64,000 nt of DNA from Leucobacter sp. UCMA 4100 (GTDB lineage: Bacteria > Actinomycetota > Actinomycetes > Actinomycetales > Microbacteriaceae), in the NCBI RefSeq assembly GCF_027853335.1, contig NZ_JAFEUS010000002.1, positions 1,596,514 to 1,660,513 on the forward strand, in the 5' to 3' direction. Made by a program: the position numbers and the translations under genes. Under the pieces are notes generated by a model, which was given only the letters and a program-made list of their open reading frames with translations, made no database searches and had not been told where the DNA came from. Shown in pieces: positions 8,484-15,955 of the stretch (the first letter of the stretch is position 1; each line of letters begins with the position of its first letter).

Positions 8484-9050
8484 ATGAGAAAGAGGCAGGC
8501 CCACACCTCGCTCGCGTGCGCAGATGATCGGTTACTCGCTGATCGTGCTGTTGACGGTGATGCTGAGGCGTTTGCGGTACTCATCAGGCGCTATACACCC
8601 ATGATGCGGGCTTACGTTCGGCGCCTGCTGCCTGGCACTGCAGAGATCGATGACGTGGTTCAAGAGACCTTTATTACTGCATGGCACCAACTGCCAACCC
8701 TCGAAAACCCGGAGCGGGTGAAGAGCTGGCTCATGCGCATCACAAGCCGAAAGGCGATTGATCGTATTCGTTCGGCGAGATCACACGACGGAATCGACGA
8801 GATTGAGCCTGCTGCACCCGAGCAGATCACGCCGCAACGTCAGGTCGAGGCGAGAGCCGGTGTAGCCGCGCTCTCGGAGGCCCTGCAGCAGCTTCCTGCC
8901 GCCCAGCGAGAGTGTTGGATGTTGCGAGAAGTGGGCGGTTACACTTATGAAGAAATCTCTCACGAGTTGGGCACTCCCCTGTCTACAGTACGAGGCTTGC
9001 TTGCCCGGGCGAGAAAAGACATCATCGTTCGAATGGAGCAATGGCGATGA
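8484..9050 (+). CDS. ECF-type RNA polymerase sigma factor
   Basis: 188 residues. Region 2 spans about 15-90 (DAEAFAVLIRRYTPMMRAYVRRLL, EIDDVVQETFITAWHQL, then VKSWLMRITSRKAIDRIR). Region 4 spans about 125-185 (LQQLPAAQRECWMLREVGGYTYEEISHELGTPLSTVRGLLARARK). No region 3 is present, so it belongs to the ECF group. The Shine-Dalgarno is GGGGGAGAGG directly before the ATG. It overlaps the next gene, whose N-terminus looks anti-sigma-like, so it probably drives this envelope-stress island. Confidence 0.9.
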   Translation: MRKRQAHTSLACADDRLLADRAVDGDAEAFAVLIRRYTPMMRAYVRRLLPGTAEIDDVVQETFITAWHQLPTLENPERVKSWLMRITSRKAIDRIRSARSHDGIDEIEPAAPEQITPQRQVEARAGVAALSEALQQLPAAQRECWMLREVGGYTYEEISHELGTPLSTVRGLLARARKDIIVRMEQWR

Positions 9051-9667
9051 ACGATCCCCTGAATTCCCGGGCTCCCCATCTTGGAGTCAGCGCAGACGAG
9101 CTCAACGGTTACACCGTTGAGCAGCTGTCTGACTACCTTGATGCCGGGCGAACCCCAGATGACCCTGAAATAGAGCATTCGCCTGGCTGTCTCTTAGTGC
9201 TTGACGCGCTAGAGCGGCTTCGCGATCTCACCCCTGAATTACTCGAGGCTGATGCTGCCGCCGAACCCGCGCCCGAAGAAGGCTTTGTGCAGGGCATTCT
9301 CGCGAGCATCGCGCTTGACGCGCGCGCGGGCCGGCGTATTCCCATTGCAGCCGAAGACTCGGCATTTGACCTCGGCATCACTGAGGGTGCTCTTCGCGGC
9401 GTCATTCGCTCGGCCGAGAGCGCGGTACCCGGAGCGCTCGTTGGTAAATGCCGGTTTGAGGGTGACCTGACCACTCCGGACGCACCGGTTCGGGTGCAGG
9501 CCGAAGTGAGCATTCGGTACGGGTTGCCGATTCCTGAGCTTGTTGAACAGTTACGTTCAGAGATCCAGAACCGTATTCGCGTGCACTCAACCATTCGACT
9601 CGTCGCGGTCGACCTCACGGTGCGCGATGTGCATGAACGCCCCGCAATGAATGGAGACCAGCGGTGA
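9047..9667 (+). CDS. Asp23-type protein with anti-sigma-like N-terminus
   Basis: 206 residues. The ATG at 9047 is preferred to 9041 because GGAG (9035-9038) is then correctly spaced and the overlap with the sigma stop is ATGA. The N-terminal part (about 10-70: YTVEQLSDYLDAGR, IEHSPGCLLVLDALERL) resembles the sigma-facing region of anti-sigma factors but keeps a single His/Cys pair and no CxxC. The C-terminal part (about 115-200) has Asp23-like strands. Inferred role: coupling envelope state to the adjacent ECF factor. Confidence 0.6.
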   Translation: MNDPLNSRAPHLGVSADELNGYTVEQLSDYLDAGRTPDDPEIEHSPGCLLVLDALERLRDLTPELLEADAAAEPAPEEGFVQGILASIALDARAGRRIPIAAEDSAFDLGITEGALRGVIRSAESAVPGALVGKCRFEGDLTTPDAPVRVQAEVSIRYGLPIPELVEQLRSEIQNRIRVHSTIRLVAVDLTVRDVHERPAMNGDQR

Positions 9668-10236
9668 GACACCCTGATGCAAACGCGGCAGAGCCCATGA
9701 GCGCCGAGCCGGCCGAAGCTGACCCCGCGAGAGCAGCGCACGCAAGAGCAGAACACGCGAGAGCAGCGCACGCAAGAGCAGAACACGCGAGAGCAGAGCA
9801 CGCAGCGGCAAGTGCGACGCTGCCCTTGGGCGCGGCGACGATGCCGGCGTCGCACGAACTGGCTGCGGAGCTCGAAGCTGCGGTACGCGAAGCCGCTGGG
9901 GTTGCCGCGGTATACGACGTTGGCGGTGTGCTGCAGAAGGCGGTTGCCGCGGGGGCGCGTGCGCTCTCGAACGAGCCGGCTCAAGCTGCCCCGCGCGTAG
10001 TGGTTGAACATGGTGATGACGGCTTGCACGTAGACGTTGCGGTCGGAGCAGACGCCCACCCGGAGGCTACGGGTAACGCTGGAGCGTTCCCTGAATCGGG
10101 AGCCGTCGCGGCTACGCGAAATGCTGCAGCGGCCGTTACTGCCTATTGTGCTGAGCGCGGGCTTCCCGTTGCATCGGTTCGAGTGACGGTCGCTCGCGTC
10201 GGCGCTGTTGCCGCTTCGCGCAAAGCTCGCGGCTAG
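9664..10236 (+). CDS. Ala-rich Asp23-related protein with ARAxH repeats
   Basis: 190 residues from GTG 9664, which overlaps the previous stop (GTGA); ATG 9697 is an alternative start. Residues 22-46 are five Ala-Arg-Ala-(Ala/Glu)-His pentapeptides. The rest (about 60-185) has a weak Asp23-like order of helix and strands: LEAAVREAAGVAAVYDV, PRVVVEHGDDGLHVDVAVG, LPVASVRVTVARVG. It is the last gene of the stress island. Its role is unknown beyond a probable Asp23 partnership. Confidence 0.55.
   Translation: MRHPDANAAEPMSAEPAEADPARAAHARAEHARAAHARAEHARAEHAAASATLPLGAATMPASHELAAELEAAVREAAGVAAVYDVGGVLQKAVAAGARALSNEPAQAAPRVVVEHGDDGLHVDVAVGADAHPEATGNAGAFPESGAVAATRNAAAAVTAYCAERGLPVASVRVTVARVGAVAASRKARG
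9727..9801 (+). repeat. Five tandem 15-nt coding units
   Basis: Alternating units GCGAGAGCAGCGCAC and GCAAGAGCAGAACAC repeat five times and encode ARAAH/ARAEH pentapeptides. The units are nearly identical at DNA level, including in codon choice, so the expansion is recent. It lies within the Ala-rich gene. Confidence 0.95.
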
Positions 10237-10386
10237 CCGCGAGCGCGCCCACTCGTGCGCTCGCGCTCGCGCGTACTCTCTGTCGGGGCAGTTCTGGCGC
10301 CGATCCGCGTAGCCATGGGCTCTGTCGGCCTTCGATCTGCGGTGCGCTGTTCTTGCCGGCGGCTGATGTGTGCCCCCGCGCCGTCC

Positions 10387-10438
10387 ACTTGACGAAAAGC
10401 AGGGTGTTTTCGTGAAATAACCCTGCTTTCTGTCAAGT
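10387..10438. repeat. Long intergenic palindrome (family A, copy 2)
   Basis: The arms begin ACTTGACGAAAAGCAGGG and close with CCCTGCTTTCTGTCAAGT. The right arm carries a few mismatches relative to the other copies. The flank AGATTGCGGATCGCGCC is shared with copy 1. Confidence 0.9.
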
Positions 10439-10542
10439 AGATTGCGGATCGCGCCGAGCTCCCAGCCCCAGCCCGAGCCCCCGCCCCGGACCCCAAAACC
10501 CCCAACCATTCACCCACAGTTCACCAAAACGTAGACACTTCG

Positions 10543-10580
10543 TCCATTTCTTCCTATACATTTGGAATCATCGTCCAAAT
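10543..10580 (+). promoter_or_regulatory. Probable promoter and operator of HAD-phn operon
   Basis: A -10-like TATACA (10555-10560) runs into a perfect inverted repeat, ATTTGGA (10560-10566) and TCCAAAT (10574-10580), with 7 nt between the arms. A third similar half-site, TCCATTT, begins at 10543. The operator placement over the likely transcription start suggests repression, perhaps by the RpiR regulator at the operon's end. Confidence 0.5.
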
Positions 10581-10596
10581 TACTTCAGGAGATTGC

Positions 10597-11382
10597 ATGG
10601 AACCCAGCATCGTGTTCGACTTCGACGGAACCCTCGCCCTCGGGCACGGGCCAGTGCGGGCATTCGCCCAGCAGGTGGCGCCGGCCACGGGCCAAGACGG
10701 GTTTCTTGAGCGGGTCGAGGCCGAGCTGAGCTCCTACGACGCGGGGCAGAGCGAGTACCGCGACGGCTACGACATCGTTGGTTCGATGGCGAAGGAGGCG
10801 GGGGCGAGCGACGAAGAGTTGCAGGCCGCCTACCTCGCGAGCCGCGACGTGCTCGGCAGCGCTGGGGCCGATGTCGATACGATGCCGGGCCTCGCAGCGT
10901 TTCTCACCGAGCTCGGTCGGGTAGCGCGACTCGTGCTCGCCACGAATGCACCAGAAGCCGGCATCGCCGAGTTGCTCGAGCGCTGGGGTGTGGCCGATCT
11001 CTTCGACGAGCGGCACTTCAACCTCGGCAAGCCCGCCGGGCTCGAAGGCCTCGTTGACCGGCTCATTGAGGGTGGCCCCGTGCTCTCGATCGGCGACATC
11101 GCCGTGAACGACCTCGTGCCCGCAGCGGCGCGCGGAGCCGCAACCGCCCTCGTCGGCGCGCGGTACGAGCACGCTCCGATTCCGGTGACGATGCAGGCGC
11201 CGTCGCTCAGCGAGCTGCGTGACGCCATCATCACCTGGGCGGCGCACCAGCCCGCCGAAAGCGCACCCGCGCAGCACCCCGCCCAAACCACACCCACCCA
11301 GCAACCCCCCAAAACTTGGGCCGCCCAGCAGCCCTCCCAAACCCCTGCGGCACCAGGCGCAGGCACCACCATCGAAAGGTAA
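10597..11382 (+). CDS. HAD-superfamily hydrolase (phosphatase)
   Basis: 261 residues. Motif I FDFDGTLALG (residues 6-15) holds both catalytic Asp residues. Motif II Thr/Asn is in LVLATNAPE (about 110-118), the Lys is in NLGKPAG (about 145) and motif IV is LSIGDIAVNDLVPA (about 165-178). An α-helical cap sits between motifs I and II. The C-terminal 40 residues are Pro/Gln/Ala-rich and probably disordered. It starts the phn operon, 6 nt ahead of the binding protein, so it probably removes phosphate from an imported organophosphorus compound or its product. Specificity is unknown. Confidence 0.8.
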   Translation: MEPSIVFDFDGTLALGHGPVRAFAQQVAPATGQDGFLERVEAELSSYDAGQSEYRDGYDIVGSMAKEAGASDEELQAAYLASRDVLGSAGADVDTMPGLAAFLTELGRVARLVLATNAPEAGIAELLERWGVADLFDERHFNLGKPAGLEGLVDRLIEGGPVLSIGDIAVNDLVPAAARGAATALVGARYEHAPIPVTMQAPSLSELRDAIITWAAHQPAESAPAQHPAQTTPTQQPPKTWAAQQPSQTPAAPGAGTTIER

Positions 11383-11388
11383 CCACTC

Positions 11389-12408
11389 ATGCGTTCCACC
11401 CTCATTGCGGCGAGTGCTCTCACCGCCGCCACGCTCGCACTCGTCGGATGCTCGGCCGATACCGCCGACAAGGGCGACGCCCAGGCATCGGGCGACAAGG
11501 CTTGGCCCGAGTCGATCACCATCTCGCTCGTTCCCTCGGTCGAGGGCGAAGACCTCGCTGAGGCGCTCGATCCGCTCACCGGCTACCTCTCAGAGAACCT
11601 CGGCATCGAGGTGAACGGTGTCGTCGCGAACGATTACGCGGCGACGGTTGAGGCACTCGGCGCCGACCAGGCCCAGGTGATCATTAGTGACGCCGGTTCG
11701 CTGTACCACGCGATGCAGCAGTTCGACGCCGATCTCATTCTGCGCGATGTGCGCTTCGGCGCGACCTCGTACGCCTCGGTCGCCTACACGAACAACCCCG
11801 ACAAGTACTGCGACGATGAGCCGGTCATGGGCACCTACGCGGCGAGCGGCATCGAGCTCTCGTTCTGCAACGGCATCGAAGAGGAGGGCTCTGAGCTCAC
11901 GGGTCAGGGTGCTGCCTCGGTCGACGCGCTCAAGAAGATCACGTCAGACACGAAGGTTGCGCTGCAGGCCGCGACCTCGCCCGCCGGATACCAGTACCCC
12001 GTCGTCGCGATGCGCGACCTCGGCATGGACACCGACAAAGACTTCACGCAGGTTCCCGTCGAGGGCAACAACAACGCGGTGCTCGCCGTCTACAACGGCG
12101 ACGCCGAGGTGAGCTTCGGCTACTGGGATGCCCGCACGACCGTCACCGAAGAGGCGCCAGACGTCGCCGAGAAGGTTGTCGCGTTCGCGTACACCGAGAT
12201 GATTCCGAACGGTGGCGTGGCTGCGTCGAAAGACCTGCCATCAGACCTCGTCGAGCAACTCACGAAGCTCATGGACGACTACGCCGATTCGTCTGACGAG
12301 GCAGCCTCGGTCATGTTCGACCTCGTCGGCCTCTCAGACTGGACGAGCGAGACCGCAGAAGACGAGATCAGCCGCTACGGCGAGATTCTCGAACAGTTCG
12401 CGAACTAA
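11389..12408 (+). CDS. phnD: Phosphonate-type ABC transporter binding lipoprotein
   Basis: 339 residues. The N-terminus is a lipoprotein signal (hydrophobic stretch then LALVGC, lipobox Cys near 22). The mature part has the PhnD/PtxB-type pattern: [41 protein letters not shown] and then [12 protein letters not shown]. This family captures phosphonate, phosphite or related phosphorus compounds outside the cell. It lies between the HAD hydrolase and the ATPase in one operon. The exact ligand cannot be read from sequence. Confidence 0.85.
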   Translation: MRSTLIAASALTAATLALVGCSADTADKGDAQASGDKAWPESITISLVPSVEGEDLAEALDPLTGYLSENLGIEVNGVVANDYAATVEALGADQAQVIISDAGSLYHAMQQFDADLILRDVRFGATSYASVAYTNNPDKYCDDEPVMGTYAASGIELSFCNGIEEEGSELTGQGAASVDALKKITSDTKVALQAATSPAGYQYPVVAMRDLGMDTDKDFTQVPVEGNNNAVLAVYNGDAEVSFGYWDARTTVTEEAPDVAEKVVAFAYTEMIPNGGVAASKDLPSDLVEQLTKLMDDYADSSDEAASVMFDLVGLSDWTSETAEDEISRYGEILEQFAN

Positions 12409-12428
12409 CCCTTCAGGAACCCACACCT

Positions 12429-13259
12429 ATGCACAGTAATGCAACCCAGGGGGCGGCGGTTCAGGCGATGCCTGACACCGCCTCCTGGCGTATCGAGCTT
12501 GACCACGTTTCGGTCACCTATCCCAACGGCACCCGCGCCCTCAAAGACGTTTCGCTCGCTATCGAGCCGGGCGAGATCGTGTCTATCGTGGGGCTTTCTG
12601 GTTCGGGCAAATCGACGCTGATTCGCACGATTAATGGCCTCGTTCCCGTCACGAGCGGCAGCGTGACGGTCGGCCCGCACGAGATCTCGGCGCTTAAGGG
12701 CGCCTCGCTTCGCCGCGCGCGCGGCCACATCGGCATGATCTTTCAGGGCTTCAACCTCGCTGAGCGTGCGAACGTCTACCGCAACGTGCTCGTTGGCCGC
12801 TTCTCGCACACCCCGTCGTACCGCACCCTGCTCGGCATCGCCTCGGCGAAAGACCGCGAGATCGCCCTTCGCGCGCTCGACTCGGTTGGCATTCTCGAGA
12901 AGGTGTGGGCCCGCGCGGGAGCGCTCTCGGGAGGCCAGAAGCAGCGCGTCGCGATCGCGCGCGCCCTCGCCCAGGAGCCGGGCGTGATGCTCGCCGACGA
13001 GCCGGTCGCGAGCCTTGATCCGCCGACTGCGCACTCGGTCATGGCCGACCTGCAGCACATCAATGCCGAGAGCGGCCTCACGGTGCTCATCAACATTCAC
13101 CTCATGGATCTCGCACGCGAGTACACGACCCGCATGATCGGGCTGCGCGACGGCGAGATCGTCTATGACGGGCCGAGCGCTGGCGCGACCGACGCCGACT
13201 TTGAGCAGATCTACGGCCGCCCGATTCAGCCGAAGGATCGCCTGGGAGCCGGTGCATGA
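12429..13259 (+). CDS. phnC: Phosphonate-type ABC transporter ATP-binding protein
   Basis: 276 residues. Walker [10 protein letters not shown] (about 56-64), Q-loop MIFQGFNL, signature [15 protein letters not shown] (about 160-174), Walker [14 protein letters not shown] and switch His NIHLMD are all intact. The order and length fit PhnC. Shine-Dalgarno-like AGGAA precedes the ATG; an internal ATG at 12471 is a weaker alternative. It overlaps the first permease gene by ATGA. Confidence 0.9.
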   Translation: MHSNATQGAAVQAMPDTASWRIELDHVSVTYPNGTRALKDVSLAIEPGEIVSIVGLSGSGKSTLIRTINGLVPVTSGSVTVGPHEISALKGASLRRARGHIGMIFQGFNLAERANVYRNVLVGRFSHTPSYRTLLGIASAKDREIALRALDSVGILEKVWARAGALSGGQKQRVAIARALAQEPGVMLADEPVASLDPPTAHSVMADLQHINAESGLTVLINIHLMDLAREYTTRMIGLRDGEIVYDGPSAGATDADFEQIYGRPIQPKDRLGAGA

Positions 13260-14137
13260 CCAAGCAGACGCGGGCCGCAGTGAGGGAGCAAGCGGCGGAT
13301 CACGCGGCACCCGAGACCCCACACGATTTCGCGGCGCGGGAGCGCGAGCAGCGCGTGCCCAAGAAGCAGACGAGCCGGCTGCGCACGGCGCTCGTGATTG
13401 CCGCCTTCGTGGCGTTCACGGTCGCGACCTGTCTGCCGGCGATCGGCGGCATTGAGCTTGACCTCGCGGGTCTCGTGAAGAACTGGCGCAACGGTGTCGA
13501 CAAGGTCGCGCAGCTCATGCAGCCGAACTTCGCGTTCTTGCCTCGCACGTGGGTGCCGATGCTTGAGACGCTGCAAATGGCGGTCGTGGGTGCGGTGCTC
13601 GCGGCGCTCGTGTCGGTTCCGCTGACGCTCTGGGCTGCCTCGCCGACCAACCCGAACGGGGTGACGCGGCGCATCGTGCGCACGCTCGTGAACGTTGTGC
13701 GTGCGGTTCCTGACCTCGTCTTTGCGATGGTGCTCGTCGCAATGGTCGGCGTCGGGGCTCTTCCGGGCGTCATTACGCTCTTTCTCTTCGACATCGGCAT
13801 CATCGTGAAGCTCGTCTCTGAGGCGATCGACTCGGCCGATCACCGCTACATGGAGGCTGGCCGCGCCGCCGGCGGAACCCAGTTTCAGATCAACCGGGCC
13901 ACCGCTCTGCCGCAAACCTGGCCGCTCTTCATGAACCAGTGGCTGTACACCCTCGAACTTAACGTGCGCATCTCGGCGATTCTCGGCATCGTGGGCGCCG
14001 GCGGCATCGGCCGGCTGCTCGATGAGCGCCGCGGCTTCTACGCCTACTCTGACGTGTCGGTCATCATTCTCGAGATTCTCGTTGTGGTCATCGCCATCGA
14101 GGTGCTCTCGAACGTGCTGCGAAGGAGGCTCGTATGA
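13256..14137 (+). CDS. phnE: Phosphonate-type ABC transporter permease 1
   Basis: 293 residues with a charged N-terminal tail, then about six membrane helices. The binding-protein-dependent permease motif is seen as [21 protein letters not shown] (about 200-220). The PhnE-like ending [31 protein letters not shown] is present. It is translationally coupled to phnC and to the second permease. Confidence 0.88.
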   Translation: MTKQTRAAVREQAADHAAPETPHDFAAREREQRVPKKQTSRLRTALVIAAFVAFTVATCLPAIGGIELDLAGLVKNWRNGVDKVAQLMQPNFAFLPRTWVPMLETLQMAVVGAVLAALVSVPLTLWAASPTNPNGVTRRIVRTLVNVVRAVPDLVFAMVLVAMVGVGALPGVITLFLFDIGIIVKLVSEAIDSADHRYMEAGRAAGGTQFQINRATALPQTWPLFMNQWLYTLELNVRISAILGIVGAGGIGRLLDERRGFYAYSDVSVIILEILVVVIAIEVLSNVLRRRLV

Positions 14138-14997
14138 CCCCCGCACCCCTCACGAAGCAGGGCCGCGGCACGGCAAGCCCCGCGTCCCTCGCCGTGCCGA
14201 AGCGCCCCTCTCGGCTCGGCGCAACCGTGTGGTCGCTCATCGCCGGCATCATCATTCTTGCCGCCGCGAGTGGCCTGCAGATCACGTGGAGCGACCTGCC
14301 GAAGCTGCCAGCCCAGGTCGGCAACTATCTCGAGCTCATGTTTGCCTCGCCCAACTGGGAGAAGCTGCCGCGCGCACTCATGGAGACGTGGCGGTCGATT
14401 TCAATGGCGTGGATCGGCGCGATTCTCTGCGTGGTCATTTCGATCCCGCTCGGCATGATCGCGGCGCGTGGCGTAGGCCCGTTCTGGCTGCGCACCTTCT
14501 TGCGGGGCCTCTTCGCGGTCATTCGCGCCGTGCCCGAGGTCATCATCGCCCTCATTCTGCTCACCGTCACGGGCCTCACCCCGCTCACGGGCGCCCTCGC
14601 GCTCGGCATCGCGGGCATCGGCACGCAGGCGAAGTGGGTGTACGAGACGATCGAGTCGGTTGAAGACGGGTCGAAAGAGGCGGTGCTCGCAGCAGGCGGA
14701 ACGACCGCCGAGGTCACCCGCTGGGCCCTCTGGCCGGCGGCGGCCCCCGCGATTCTCTCGTTTGCGCTCTACCGGTTCGAGATCAACATTCGAACCTCGG
14801 CGGTGCTCGGCCTCGTCGGCGCCGGCGGCATCGGCAGCATGCTCTCGAACTACGCGAACTTCAGGCAGTGGGATACGGTCGGTATGCTACTCATCGTCGT
14901 GATCGTCGCGACAATGCTGATGGACGCGGTGTCGGGCAAGATCCGCCGTCGCATCATGGAGGGAGCCCCGGTTCGTGACCTGGCAAGGAGCAAGTGA
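14134..14997 (+). CDS. phnE: Phosphonate-type ABC transporter permease 2
   Basis: 287 residues with the same fold as its upstream neighbour. The EAA-type loop EAVLAAGGTTAEVTRWALWPAA (about 188-209) and VLGLVGAGGIGSMLSNYANFRQWD near the end are recognisable. Two PhnE permeases side by side are common in PhnCDEE importers and probably form a heterodimer. Overlaps of 4 nt upstream and 23 nt into the regulator gene show tight packing. Confidence 0.88.
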   Translation: MTPAPLTKQGRGTASPASLAVPKRPSRLGATVWSLIAGIIILAAASGLQITWSDLPKLPAQVGNYLELMFASPNWEKLPRALMETWRSISMAWIGAILCVVISIPLGMIAARGVGPFWLRTFLRGLFAVIRAVPEVIIALILLTVTGLTPLTGALALGIAGIGTQAKWVYETIESVEDGSKEAVLAAGGTTAEVTRWALWPAAAPAILSFALYRFEINIRTSAVLGLVGAGGIGSMLSNYANFRQWDTVGMLLIVVIVATMLMDAVSGKIRRRIMEGAPVRDLARSK

Positions 14998-15853
14998 CTC
15001 ACACCCGAGCGTGCGCATCGCGTCGCTCGCACCCTCGATGCAGCCGACCGAGCGTCGTGTTGCCCAGTGGATCGCGCAAGACCGTCAGGCGGCCGTCGAA
15101 TGCTCGGCTCAAGACATCGCCGATCAGGTTGGTGTCGGGCGCACGACCGTCATTCGTGCGACCCGAACCCTGGGCTACGACGGGTTTCCGCAACTGCGAG
15201 TGGCCCTCGCCCAGGAGCTCGCGCTCGAAACGGTGGCCGACGACGCCGAGCCCTCTGACCAGACGAGGCTCGGCAAGCTGCGCCAATCGGTCGCGCAGTT
15301 CAGTGGCAGGCTCGGCGACTCGGTCGCGGCGCTGACCGCCGAGGGCGTCGACGCCTTTGTCGACGCCCTCGACACCGCCGACCGCGTGCTCGTCGTGGCA
15401 AATGGGCTCTCTGGTCCCCTCGCCCTCGACCTCGTGCTGCGGCTCAACGCGGCCGGCCGCCCCGCCGAATACTTCAGCGACGGCATGGCGCAGATGATCG
15501 CGGCCCGCCAGCTCGGCGAGGGCTCGACCTGCATCGTGCTCTCGGGGTCTGGCGCCAACCGTGCGACCCTCGACGTGATGGAAGCGGTGCGTGCGGGCGG
15601 CGCCCACCAGATCGTCATCACCTCGTTCGCGAAGTCGGCCGCCCACGACCTTGCCGATACGACCCTCGTGGTTCCGCCCGTGAAGGGTGGCTTTCACGAC
15701 GAGCTCATGCACACCTCGCGTGCGGCCCTCATGCTCGTGACCGAGCTGCTCGTGCAGGCCTTCGTCGAGCACCGTGGCGAGCGCGGCCGCCAGGCGCGCC
15801 TCGCGGCCCTCTCGGTGCTGGCCGGCTCCCTGCAGGAGCCCCGCGGCGAGTAG
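14975..15853 (+). CDS. MurR/RpiR family transcriptional regulator
   Basis: 292 residues from GTG 14975; GTG 15011 is an in-frame alternative that would remove the overlap with phnE. The N-terminal HTH_6 domain (about 12-80) has LAPSMQPTERRVAQWIAQD and CSAQDIADQVGVGRTTVIRATRTLGYDGFPQLR. The C-terminal SIS domain (about 120-270) has VLVVANGLSGPLALDLVLRL and STCIVLSGSGANRATLDV. SIS domains bind phospho-sugars or other phospho-compounds. It is last in the operon and probably controls it through the operator near 10560-10580. Confidence 0.88.
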   Translation: MTWQGASDSHPSVRIASLAPSMQPTERRVAQWIAQDRQAAVECSAQDIADQVGVGRTTVIRATRTLGYDGFPQLRVALAQELALETVADDAEPSDQTRLGKLRQSVAQFSGRLGDSVAALTAEGVDAFVDALDTADRVLVVANGLSGPLALDLVLRLNAAGRPAEYFSDGMAQMIAARQLGEGSTCIVLSGSGANRATLDVMEAVRAGGAHQIVITSFAKSAAHDLADTTLVVPPVKGGFHDELMHTSRAALMLVTELLVQAFVEHRGERGRQARLAALSVLAGSLQEPRGE

Positions 15854-15883
15854 CGGCGTGCCGGGTTTCGCCCGTCAAACCGT

Positions 15884-15955
15884 CAACCATTGCCTGATTT
15901 TAGGGCCGATTTGCGGGTTTTTCCCCTTTTCGGCGCCAAAATCAGGCAATAGTTG
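15884..15955. terminator. Long palindrome between convergent genes (family C)
   Basis: CAACCATTGCCTGATTTT (15884-15901) is inverted as AAAATCAGGCAATAGTTG (15938-15955) with one mismatch and a T-rich loop. It lies between the ends of the rpiR-type and MMPL genes, covers the MMPL stop codon and probably works as a bidirectional terminator. Architecture resembles families A and B, but the sequence differs. Confidence 0.7.

Larger units (their letters stand above)
10237..10596. other. Intergenic region before phosphonate operon
   Basis: About 360 nt without a credible gene. It contains the palindrome at 10387-10438 and, at its end, the promoter and operator region of the HAD-phn operon. Shine-Dalgarno AGGAG lies at 10587-10591. 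Confidence 0.55.

Noticed and set aside
8263-8487. Possible 74-residue gene before the sigma factor
   Set aside because: Starts inside the hairpin, has no Shine-Dalgarno and a composition unlike its neighbours; its ATGA overlap with the sigma gene is the only support.
9727-9801. CRISPR-like array
   Set aside because: The units are contiguous, with no spacers, and stay in frame within a coding sequence.
9133-10509. 458-codon minus-strand open frame opposite the Asp23 genes
   Set aside because: Low-complexity Arg/Ser translation, no Shine-Dalgarno, and it crosses a palindrome and three coupled genes on the other strand.
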